Part shown: piece by piece, positions 9,993-17,419 of the stretch | How positions within the stretch are numbered: the first letter of the stretch is position 1 | How the letters are laid out: each line of letters starts with the position of its first letter | DNA from: CAIWHR01 sp963741355 | GTDB taxonomy: Bacteria; Pseudomonadota; Gammaproteobacteria; Burkholderiales; Casimicrobiaceae | DNA: 64,000 nt | Assembly (NCBI GenBank): GCA_963741355.1 | Contig: CAVUIG010000003.1 | Coordinates: 186,001 to 250,000, forward strand | Reading direction: 5' to 3' | Position numbers and translations under genes: made by a program | The notes under the pieces: model-generated | What the model was told of the DNA's origin: nothing | What the model saw: only the letters and a program-made list of their open reading frames with translations | The model's database searches: none

Positions 9993-10424
9993 TCAGGTCA
10001 CCAGCGTGGCGTCGAGCGTCACCTTGATCGACGGCGCGAGGGCGCGCGAGACGACGCAGCCGACCTTCGCCCCGTTGGCGAATTCGGTGAATTTCGCGGC
10101 ATCGATGCCGGGCACTTTCCCGCGCGTGACGAGATGCACCGCCGTGATCGTGGGCTTGCCGTCGACGTCATCCATTGTCAGCGTGGCGTCGGTGTCGATC
10201 GTATCGGCGGTGATGCCGGCGTTGTTGAGCGCGTACGACAGCGCCATCGTGTAGCAGCCGGCGTGCGCGGCCGCGATCAGCTCCTCCGGGTTCGTGCCCT
10301 TGCCGTCGCCGAAGCGCGCCTTGAACGAATAGGGCGTGTCGCGCAGCGTGCCGCTCTGCGCCGAGAGCGTGCCGCTGCCTTCCTTCGTGCTGCCTTGCCA
10401 GTGGGCGGATGCCTTGCGTTGCAT
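9993..10424 (-). CDS. osmC: OsmC family peroxiredoxin
   Basis: 143 residues with both catalytic cysteines of OsmC: the peroxidatic Cys in 'AAHAGCYTMAL' and the resolving Cys in 'GAKVGCVVSRAL'. 'GTNPEELIAAAHAGC' is the family hallmark. It reduces organic hydroperoxides using lipoylated protein or thiol donors in the cytosol. It is 12 bases upstream of the radical SAM gene on the same strand, so they may be co-transcribed. The start ATG at 10424 has a GGAGG about 5 bases upstream. Confidence 0.93.
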   Translation of the reverse strand: MQRKASAHWQGSTKEGSGTLSAQSGTLRDTPYSFKARFGDGKGTNPEELIAAAHAGCYTMALSYALNNAGITADTIDTDATLTMDDVDGKPTITAVHLVTRGKVPGIDAAKFTEFANGAKVGCVVSRALAPSIKVTLDATLVT

Positions 10425-10511
10425 GATGACCTCCGGGGACGGGCCGCGGTGATGCCCGCGGCGAAACGGTCAGTTTAGTGCATCGCGCGCTCGCCGATGT
10501 AGGGCGAACAC

Positions 10512-10640
10512 TTACGAGCGACTGAGCGAGGCGGGCGAGCGATAGCGAAGCCCAGGCCCGAAGGCGCGCGTCGCCGAGCGATGGAGCGCGGCCGACGAGT
10601 CGAACTGCGCAATACGGTAGCCGTGCGGAGGCTGGCCCGA
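10512..10640. repeat. GC-rich intergenic repeat, R2-type copy
   Basis: The stretch contains 'cgtcgccgagcgatggag' followed by 'cggccgacgag', which recurs almost unchanged in the tandem repeat at 46243-46448 and, inverted, before ybgC at about 56570. It fills most of the 280-base gap between the divergent osmC and metY genes. No coding function is seen. Confidence 0.55.
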
Positions 10641-10704
10641 TCGCGCCCTGTGGCGTTGCGCTACCATACGGCGGAACCGCAATTCCCCTTCCTGCGACCC
10701 GCCG

Positions 10705-12012
10705 ATGGCCAAGCCGAAGACCACGCATTTCGACACGCTCTCGCTGCATGCCGGCGCCGTGCCCGATCCCGCGACCGGCGCCCGCGCGACGCCGATCTAC
10801 CAGTCGGCCTCGTTCGTCTTCCCCGACAGCGATCATGCGGCCGCGCTGTTCAACATGGAGCGCGCGGGGCACGTCTATTCGCGCATCTCCAATCCGACGT
10901 GCGCGGTTCTGGAGGAGCGCATCGCCGCGCTGGAAGGAGGCGTCGGCGCGATCGCGACGGCGTCGGGCCAGGCGGCGCTGCATCTCGCGATCGTCACGCT
11001 GCTGTCCGCCGGGTCGCACATCGTCGCGTCGCGCGCGCTCTACGGCGGCTCGCACAACCTGCTCGACTACACGCTGCCGCGCTTCGGCATCGCGACGACG
11101 TTCGTCGACCCGCGCGACCAGGACGCGTGGAAGGCCGCGATCCGCCCGGAGACGCGCCTTCTCTTCGGCGAGACGCTGGGCAACCCGGGGCTCGACGTGC
11201 TCGACATCCCGCGCGTGGCGGCGCTCGCGCACGACCACGGCCTGCCGCTGCTCGTCGATTCGACGTTCACGACGCCGTACCTCATGCAGCCGTTCGCGCA
11301 CGGGGCCGACCTCGTGTTCCATTCGGCGACCAAGTTCCTCTCCGGGCACGGCGTGGTCATCGGCGGGCTGCTCGTCGATTCCGGAGCGTTCGCCTGGCAC
11401 GCCGCAGCGTCCCGCGCGAAATTCCCGACGCTGAACGAGCCCTATGCCGGCTTTCACGACATGGTGTTCAGCGAGGAGTCGACGACGGCCGCCTTCCTGC
11501 TGCGCGCGCGGCGCGAGGGCGTGCGCGACTTCGGCGCGTGCATGGCGCCGTTCACCGCGTTCCAGATCCTGCAGGGCATCGAGACCTTGCCGCTGCGGAT
11601 GGCGCGCCATGTCGAGAACGCGCGCAAGGTCGTCGCGTTCCTGGTTGCGCATCCGCTGGTCCGGTCGGTCGCGTATCCGGATCTCCCGGACCATCCCGAT
11701 CACGCGCTCGCGCAGCGCCTGCTGCCGCGCGGCTGCGGCGCCGTGTTCAGCTTCAACCTCGCCGGCAACCGTGCGCAGGGCCGGAAATTCATCGAGAGCC
11801 TCAGGATCTTCTCGCATCTCGCGAACGTCGGCGACGCCAAGTCGCTCGTCATCCATCCGGCGAGCACGACGCATTTCCGGATGTCGGCCTCCGAGCTCGA
11901 CAAGGCGGGGATCACGGAGGGCACGATCCGCCTGTCGATCGGGCTCGAGCACACCGACGACCTGATCGAGGACCTGAGCCGCGCGCTCCACGCGGCCGGC
12001 AAGGCGGCATAG
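10705..12012 (+). CDS. metY: O-acetylhomoserine aminocarboxypropyltransferase/sulfhydrylase
   Basis: 435-residue PLP enzyme that makes homocysteine from O-acetylhomoserine and sulfide, the direct-sulfhydrylation route to methionine. The PLP lysine is in 'FHSATKFLSGHG'; 'LVDSTFTTPYL' and 'SRISNPTCAVLEERIAALEG' are the usual Cys/Met-enzyme motifs. 'MVFSEESTTAAFLLRARREG' and 'FQILQGIETLPLRM' favour MetY (long form, about 430 residues) over MetZ. It is followed within 4 bases by an alpha/beta hydrolase gene. A MetX acetyltransferase was not found in the window. Confidence 0.9.
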   Translation: MAKPKTTHFDTLSLHAGAVPDPATGARATPIYQSASFVFPDSDHAAALFNMERAGHVYSRISNPTCAVLEERIAALEGGVGAIATASGQAALHLAIVTLLSAGSHIVASRALYGGSHNLLDYTLPRFGIATTFVDPRDQDAWKAAIRPETRLLFGETLGNPGLDVLDIPRVAALAHDHGLPLLVDSTFTTPYLMQPFAHGADLVFHSATKFLSGHGVVIGGLLVDSGAFAWHAAASRAKFPTLNEPYAGFHDMVFSEESTTAAFLLRARREGVRDFGACMAPFTAFQILQGIETLPLRMARHVENARKVVAFLVAHPLVRSVAYPDLPDHPDHALAQRLLPRGCGAVFSFNLAGNRAQGRKFIESLRIFSHLANVGDAKSLVIHPASTTHFRMSASELDKAGITEGTIRLSIGLEHTDDLIEDLSRALHAAGKAA

Positions 12013-12016
12013 CAAA

Positions 12017-12808
12017 ATGCTGCTGGATGTGCAGGGCCGCGAGGTCTACGCGTATACCGGCTCTCGCCCGCTGGTCGCGGCGCAGCCGGCCGTCGTGTTC
12101 GTGCACGGCGCCGCGAGCGATCACAGCGTGTGGGCGCTGCAGTCGCGCTATTTCGCGCACCACGGATTCAATGCGCTCGCCGTCGATCTCCCGGGACACG
12201 GGCGCTCGGGCGGCGACCCGCTGCCAACGGTCGAGGCGATCGCCGACTGGCTCGCGGCGCTTCTCGACGCCGCGGCGCCCGGCCGTGCCGTGCTGGTCGG
12301 CCACTCGATGGGGGCGCTCGCCACGCTCGAATGCGCGGCGCGCATTCCGGCGCGGATCGAGCGGATCGCGCTCCTGGGAGTCGCGGTGCCGATGGAGGTG
12401 AGCGACGACCTGATCGATGCGGCGCGACGGGACGAGCACGCCGCCTACGCGCTCATCAACGGCTGGTCGTTCAGCGCGCGCAGGACGCTCGGCGGCAACG
12501 CGGTGCCCGGGCTCTGGATGACCGGCAACTCGATGCGCCTCCTCGAGCGCAACCGGCCGGGGACGCTCGCGTGCGATCTCGACGCGTGCCGGGCCTACGC
12601 GAACGGGTCGCGCGCCGCCGCCGCGGTGCGCTGTCCGGCACTCGTCATCACCGGGTTGCGCGACATCATGGCGCCGCCGCGGAATGCGCGTACCGCGCAG
12701 GCGGCGCTCCCGGACGTGCGGGCCGTCGAGCTCCCGGAGGCAGGACATGCGCTGATGGCCGAGGAGCCCGACGCCGTGCTCGACGCGCTGCGCGCGTTTC
12801 TCGTGTAA
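12017..12808 (+). CDS. Alpha/beta hydrolase
   Basis: 263-residue serine hydrolase. The nucleophile elbow is 'LVGHSMGAL', the oxyanion segment is 'VVFVHGAASDHSVW', and the catalytic His is in 'EAGHALMAEEP' near the C-terminus; an acid residue probably lies in the 'ITGLRDIMAPP' segment. No signal peptide is seen, so it is cytosolic. It begins 4 bases after metY and is probably co-transcribed with it. Its substrate cannot be predicted. There is no evidence that it is a homoserine acetyltransferase, which is a different hydrolase-fold family. Confidence 0.88.
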   Translation: MLLDVQGREVYAYTGSRPLVAAQPAVVFVHGAASDHSVWALQSRYFAHHGFNALAVDLPGHGRSGGDPLPTVEAIADWLAALLDAAAPGRAVLVGHSMGALATLECAARIPARIERIALLGVAVPMEVSDDLIDAARRDEHAAYALINGWSFSARRTLGGNAVPGLWMTGNSMRLLERNRPGTLACDLDACRAYANGSRAAAAVRCPALVITGLRDIMAPPRNARTAQAALPDVRAVELPEAGHALMAEEPDAVLDALRAFLV

Positions 12809-12818
12809 AGGAGGCTCC

Positions 12819-13583
12819 ATGGTCACGCCACCTGAAGCTGCGCAGGTTTCGCCGCCGGGCGTTCGCAAGGTGAGCGCCGCGGCGCCGTTTCGCTGGCTGT
12901 GGCAGGGTGCCGTGGATTTTCGCGTCAATCCGCTCGCCAGCACGTTCTACGGCATTTGTTTCGCCGCGATGGGATGGCTGATCGCGTTCACGTTCCGCCA
13001 CGCCTACGAATACGTTTCGGCGCTGGTGACGGGGTTCTTCCTCATGGGGCCTTTTCTCGCCGTCGGGCTCTATGCGCTCTCGCGCCGCGGCGAGCGCGGC
13101 GAACCCACGCGGCTCGCGCCCACGCTCGGCGCCTGGGCGCCCAATGCCGGCGCGATCGGCGTCTTCGCGCTCGTCCTCACCGTGGTGCTCCTCGTCTGGG
13201 CGCGCGCATCGCTCATCGTCTTCGCGCTCTTCTACACGAGCGAAATGCCGAGCGTCTCCGGATTCTTCGCGCAGGTCGTTTCGCTCGACAACGTCGAGTT
13301 CCTCGCCGTCTATTTCTGCGTCGGCGCCGCGTTCGCGGTGCTGGTGTTCGCGATCAGCGTGGTGTCGGTGCCGATGATGATGGACCGCGGCACGGACGGC
13401 ATCACCGCGGTGCTGACGAGCCTGCGGGCGTTCGGCGCGAACGTGCCGGCGATGATCATATGGGGGCTCGTCATCGTCGTCGTCATCGGCGCGGGATTCG
13501 CGCTTTACTTCGTCGGTCTCGTGGTCGCGGTGCCGGTGATCGGGCACGCGACGTGGCACGCGTACCGCGCGCTCGTCGAATAG
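12819..13583 (+). CDS. DUF2189 integral membrane protein
   Basis: 254 residues with five or six hydrophobic helices and an N-terminal cytoplasmic segment. The stretch 'MGWLIAFTFRHAYEYVSALV', the following 'GPFLAVGLYALSRRGERGE' and the late 'VPMMMDRGTDGITAVLTSLR' are typical of the DUF2189 (COG5473) family. A strong AAAGGAGG lies 5 bases before the ATG. The family is widespread in proteobacteria with no assigned function. It follows the alpha/beta hydrolase by 10 bases and may be the last gene of the metY transcript. Confidence 0.85.
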   Translation: MVTPPEAAQVSPPGVRKVSAAAPFRWLWQGAVDFRVNPLASTFYGICFAAMGWLIAFTFRHAYEYVSALVTGFFLMGPFLAVGLYALSRRGERGEPTRLAPTLGAWAPNAGAIGVFALVLTVVLLVWARASLIVFALFYTSEMPSVSGFFAQVVSLDNVEFLAVYFCVGAAFAVLVFAISVVSVPMMMDRGTDGITAVLTSLRAFGANVPAMIIWGLVIVVVIGAGFALYFVGLVVAVPVIGHATWHAYRALVE

Positions 13584-13599
13584 CGGCGTCGCGCGCCCC

Positions 13600-14154
13600 T
13601 CAGTCCTTGCGCCATTTGATCGAGCAGCCGATCGACGCGTGCTGGACCTGCGGCGCCTTCGCGCCGCGCGCGACCGCCGTCATCGCCGCGAACAGCTCGC
13701 GCGGCGCGTCCGGATCGGACGAGCGGCCCGACGAATCGAGGCGGCCGCGGTAGACGAGGTTCAGGTTGCGGTCGTAGCCGAAGAAATCCGGCGTGCAGAC
13801 GGCGCCGTAGGCGCGCGCGATCTCCTGCGTTTCGTCGATGACGTAGGGAAACGTGAAGCCGTTGCGCTGCGCGAAGACCTTCATGTTGGCGAACGAATCC
13901 TCCGGGTAGTCGGCCGTGTCGTTGCTCATGATCGCGACGCTGCCGACGCCGTGGGCGGCGAGCTCGTCCATGTCGCGCACGATCTTCTCGGCGACCGCCT
14001 TCACGTAGGGGCAATGGTTGCAGATGAACATCACGACGGTGCCGCGGCTGCCGCGCACCGAGTCGAGCGTATGCCGGCGGCCGTCGGTCCCGGGAAGGTC
14101 GAACGGAATGGCCTTGGATCCCGGCGTTCCCGGCGGCGTTGGGGTTTCGACCAT
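13600..14154 (-). CDS. Thioredoxin-like (AhpC/TSA-type) protein with a CxxC site
   Basis: 184 residues from an ATG with GGAGGA 4 bases upstream. The redox site is 'VVMFICNHCPYVKA', a CNHC motif of the thioredoxin/redoxin fold typical of a widely distributed 'thioredoxin family protein' group. 'SNDTADYPEDSFANMKVFA' and 'AYGAVCTPDFFGYD' are further conserved segments. A late Cys is present in 'ASIGCSIKWR'. No signal peptide is visible. It is convergent with the DUF2189 gene, with only 16 bases between stops. Confidence 0.88.
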   Translation of the reverse strand: MVETPTPPGTPGSKAIPFDLPGTDGRRHTLDSVRGSRGTVVMFICNHCPYVKAVAEKIVRDMDELAAHGVGSVAIMSNDTADYPEDSFANMKVFAQRNGFTFPYVIDETQEIARAYGAVCTPDFFGYDRNLNLVYRGRLDSSGRSSDPDAPRELFAAMTAVARGAKAPQVQHASIGCSIKWRKD

Positions 14155-14222
14155 GATGTCCTCCGCGGCGAGCGGAACCATACTGTGTCAGAATCGTAGC
14201 ACGCTCCACCGCGCCCGATTCC

Positions 14223-15071
14223 ATGCTGCACGTCGTTCGCCATACGGACCCCGACGCCTTTCTCGCCGCCGCGGCGCCCATCCGCGCACGCGGCGAGGCC
14301 TCGGCCAGCTTCTTCACCTCGTGGGCGCATGCGGTGAAGCGGACGCCGCCGCGCGCCGACGACGGGCTCTATCTCGCGACCTGCGCCGGTGCCGGTGTCT
14401 TCGGCGTCGCCATGCAGCGCGACGAGGGGCCGGCGATCCTCGGCGCGAGCGACGCGGATGCGGCGGCCGCGTTCGCCGACGATCTCGTCACCGATGTGCC
14501 GGACCTGCAGGGCGTCATGGGCGCGCTCGCTCCGGCGCAGGCGTTCGCACGGCGATGGCGCGAGCGAACCGGACGCGTGCACGCCTTGCGCGTGCACCTG
14601 CGCCAGCATCGATTGACCGACGTTGCCGACGTTCCCGCGGCGCCCGGAGCCGCCCGGGTCGCGCGGGAGGCCGACGTGCCGTGGCTCATCGATGCGCAGA
14701 TCGCTTTCATCACCGAAGTCGGCATGCCTGACGCGGCGGAGCGCGTGCAGATGTGGCTGCCGAAGCGGATCGCGCGCGAGGAAATGTGGGTCTGGGAGAA
14801 CGGCGGCCCGGTGGCCATCGCCGGATTCATGGGCGCCGCGCCTGAAATGGCGCGCATCGCGCCGGTCTACACGTTTCCCGGGCATCGGAATCGCGGCTAT
14901 GCGACGACGCTGACGGCGGCGCTGTCGCGCGATCTGCTGCGCCGCGGCAAGCGCGCGCTCTTTCTCACCACCGACGTGGCCAATCCGACCTCCAACGCGA
15001 TCTACGCCCGCATCGGATTCCGTGCGGAGAACGACGACTATCACTACGATTTCGTCGCGCCGCCGGGCTAG
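14223..15071 (+). CDS. GNAT family N-acetyltransferase
   Basis: 282-residue protein with a C-terminal GNAT domain. The acetyl-CoA loop is in 'VYTFPGHRNRGYATTLTAAL' (R/QxxGxG/A variant), and the late 'NPTSNAIYARIGFR' is the usual motif B ending. The N-terminal 130 residues are a partial, degenerate second GNAT-like half. The acceptor is unknown. It is immediately upstream of rsmE, with 21 bases between. Confidence 0.85.
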   Translation: MLHVVRHTDPDAFLAAAAPIRARGEASASFFTSWAHAVKRTPPRADDGLYLATCAGAGVFGVAMQRDEGPAILGASDADAAAAFADDLVTDVPDLQGVMGALAPAQAFARRWRERTGRVHALRVHLRQHRLTDVADVPAAPGAARVAREADVPWLIDAQIAFITEVGMPDAAERVQMWLPKRIAREEMWVWENGGPVAIAGFMGAAPEMARIAPVYTFPGHRNRGYATTLTAALSRDLLRRGKRALFLTTDVANPTSNAIYARIGFRAENDDYHYDFVAPPG

Positions 15072-15092
15072 GAACGCGACAGGCTTCCAACG

Positions 15093-15830
15093 ATGGCGGT
15101 CCCGCGCTTCTTCGCCCCGATCGACCTCGCGCCGGATGCCGCGGGGCGCTTGGTCGAGCTGCCCGACGCCGCGGCGCACCACGCGACGCGCGTCCTGCGG
15201 CTCGCGATCGGCGATGCGCTCACCCTGTTCACGGGCGCGGGCGGCGAGTACGCGGCGACGCTCATCGCCGCCGACCGGCGTGCCGCGACGGTGCGGATCG
15301 ACGCGTTCGATCCGGTCGAGCGGGAGTCGGCGCTCGCCGTGACGCTCGCGCAGGGCGTCGCCGCCAACGACGCCATGGACTATGCGATCCGCAAGGCGGT
15401 CGAGCTCGGCGTGGCGGCGATCCAGCCGCTCGTGACGGAACGAAGCGCTCCGTTGCCGGCCGGCGATCGCGCAGACAAGCGGCTCGCGCACTGGCGGCAG
15501 GTGGTCGTCGCCGCATGCGAGCAGTGCGGCCGCAATCGCGTTCCGGACGTCGCGCCGGCACGCTCGATCGGCGAATGGCTGGCCGCGTGGTCCGGTCCGG
15601 GTTTCCTGCTGGCGCCCGACGGCATGACGTCGCTTTCCGCGATCGGCGCGCCGGCGGCGCCTCCCGCGCTCTTGGTCGGCCCGGAAGGCGGATGCACCGC
15701 GCGCGAGACCGACGCGGCGACCGCGTGCGGCTTCACCAAGCTGCGGCTCGGCCCGCGGATCCTGCGCACGGAAACGGCCGGCGTCGCCGCGCTCGCCGTG
15801 CTGCAGGCCGCCTGGGGCGATCTGCAGTGA
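15093..15830 (+). CDS. rsmE: 16S rRNA (uracil1498-N3)-methyltransferase RsmE
   Basis: 245-residue SPOUT-fold methyltransferase that modifies U1498 of 16S rRNA. The N-terminal PUA-like part contains 'AAHHATRVLRLAIGDALTLF', and the C-terminal knot contains 'LLVGPEGGCTARETDAA' and 'LRLGPRILRTETAGVAAL', which are diagnostic for RsmE. The length matches the family. It is convergent with holA, with a 23-base gap between stops. Confidence 0.95.
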   Translation: MAVPRFFAPIDLAPDAAGRLVELPDAAAHHATRVLRLAIGDALTLFTGAGGEYAATLIAADRRAATVRIDAFDPVERESALAVTLAQGVAANDAMDYAIRKAVELGVAAIQPLVTERSAPLPAGDRADKRLAHWRQVVVAACEQCGRNRVPDVAPARSIGEWLAAWSGPGFLLAPDGMTSLSAIGAPAAPPALLVGPEGGCTARETDAATACGFTKLRLGPRILRTETAGVAALAVLQAAWGDLQ

Positions 15831-15853
15831 GTCTCGACGCGCTGCGGCGGGCG

Positions 15854-16891
15854 TCAGCGGCCTGACGCGGCGCGCGCGGGTCGTTCGGGCGCGAGAGCGA
15901 GCGCCAGCGCAAACAAGCGCAGCTCGTCCCATACATTGCCGCGGCCGAGGCCCTTCGCGAGCCCGTCGAGGCGCGCGAGATCGCGCAGCAGACGGGCGAC
16001 CCGTGCGGGCGTGACCCGCCGCGCGGCCAGCGCCATCGCGTCGCTGCGCTTGCCCCAGACGCGCGCGCTGCGCAGCGCGGCGGCGACGTCGGAGCCGGAT
16101 CGCGCCGCCTCCAGCGCCGCGGCGAGCGCGTGCACGTCCTCGCCCGCCTGCCAGACGAGCAGCGGCGCGCCTTCGCCTTCCGCTTCGAGCGACGCGAGGA
16201 TCCGGATCGCGCGCGCGGCGTCGCCCTCGAGCCACGCGGCGGAGAGCTCGGTGAGGTCGAAGCGCGCGACGTCGGTGACCGCGCGCACGACGTCGTCGTG
16301 CAGGAGCGGTCCTTCGGGCAGCGCGAGCCCCAGCTTCTCGATCTCCTGCCGCGCGGCGAGCAGGTTGCCCTCGCAGCGGTCGGCGAGAAACGCGAGCGTC
16401 TCCGGCGATGCACGCTGCTTCTGCCGCGCGAGCCGCGCCTCGAGCCAGCCCGGCAGCTCGCTTCTCGACAGCGGGTAGACGGCGATCGCGGCGCCAGCGT
16501 CCGCGAGCGCCTTGAACCACGCCGACGATTGAGTCGCCTTATCGACTTTCGGCAGCGTGACGAGCAGGAGGTTGTCCGGATTGGGCCGCGCTGCGAATGC
16601 CTCGAGCACGCGCGCGCCCTCGACGCCGGGCTTGCCCGACGGAATGCGGAGATCGATGAGCTTGCGCCCGCCGAAGAGGCTCGCGCTGGCGTTCCCGGCG
16701 AGAAACGCGTCCCACTTGAAGCCTGGCTCGACGAAGAAGGTTTCGCGCTCGTCGCAGCCGGCGCGACGTGCCGCCGCGCGAACGGCATCGCCCGCCTCGA
16801 TCGCGAGCAGCGGCTCGTCGCCGTGGATCACGTAGACCGGCGCGAGGCCGCGCTCGAGGTGTGCGGCAAGCTGATTGAGGCGAACGTCCAC
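15854..16891 (-). CDS. holA: DNA polymerase III subunit delta
   Basis: 345 residues. Delta opens the beta sliding clamp within the clamp loader. Recognisable segments are 'APVYVIHGDEPLLAIEAGDA', 'LFGGRKLIDLRIPSGKPG', 'YPLSRSELPGWLEARLARQ' and 'LADRCEGNLLAARQEIEKLG', in the order found in HolA. The gene is the last of leuS-lptE-holA, the usual proteobacterial order, with 21 bases between lptE and holA. Confidence 0.93.
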   Translation of the reverse strand: MDVRLNQLAAHLERGLAPVYVIHGDEPLLAIEAGDAVRAAARRAGCDERETFFVEPGFKWDAFLAGNASASLFGGRKLIDLRIPSGKPGVEGARVLEAFAARPNPDNLLLVTLPKVDKATQSSAWFKALADAGAAIAVYPLSRSELPGWLEARLARQKQRASPETLAFLADRCEGNLLAARQEIEKLGLALPEGPLLHDDVVRAVTDVARFDLTELSAAWLEGDAARAIRILASLEAEGEGAPLLVWQAGEDVHALAAALEAARSGSDVAAALRSARVWGKRSDAMALAARRVTPARVARLLRDLARLDGLAKGLGRGNVWDELRLFALALALAPERPARAASGR

Positions 16892-16912
16892 GGCGAACGG
16901 GCGGCGCGGGCG

Positions 16913-17419
16913 CTACGACGGCGCTTTCGCCGCCTGCATCCGGCGCAGGATCTGCTGCACCGCGTCCGACTGCATTTCCTTGAGGGTGCGCTCCTCTTCG
17001 GAAAGGCGCGCCAGCACTTCGGATTCGTTGAACGTGTAGCTGCGGCGGATCACGATCTCGGCCGCCGGAATGAGCTCCTTGCCGGCGGCGTCGTGGAGCG
17101 AGAAGTTGACGCGCTTGGACAGCGCGTATTCCTGCACGCGCCCGCCGCCCGTCAGCGACAGCACCTGCTTGTCGTCGACGACGGCGGTGATGTCGAGCAC
17201 CGCCTGCGCACCGGCGGCCTTGTCGACGAGCTTCGTGCCGCCGTTGCCCTCGATCGAGCGCTTCAGCTCGGTCAGGATCGGCGCGTTGCCCGGCGCGCTG
17301 ATGTAGAGCGTCGAGAAACTGAGCGGCGCGTAGCCGCGCAGGTGGAAGCCGCAGGCCGAGACGACGAGTGCCGCGCCCAGTGCCAGCGCCGCGCCGCGAC
17401 CCGCCCTAGACGACGACAT
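16913..17419 (-). CDS. lptE: LPS-assembly lipoprotein LptE
   Basis: 168-residue outer-membrane lipoprotein that plugs LptD and helps place LPS on the cell surface. The lipobox is 'LVVSACGFHLRGY', giving acylation at Cys23, and the 'CGFHLRG' start of the mature protein is diagnostic. The middle has 'RVQEYALSKRVNFSLHD' and the C-terminus has a helical 'MQSDAVQQILRRMQAA'. Its start overlaps the end of leuS by 14 bases, so the two are translationally coupled. Confidence 0.93.
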   Translation of the reverse strand: MSSSRAGRGAALALGAALVVSACGFHLRGYAPLSFSTLYISAPGNAPILTELKRSIEGNGGTKLVDKAAGAQAVLDITAVVDDKQVLSLTGGGRVQEYALSKRVNFSLHDAAGKELIPAAEIVIRRSYTFNESEVLARLSEEERTLKEMQSDAVQQILRRMQAAKAPS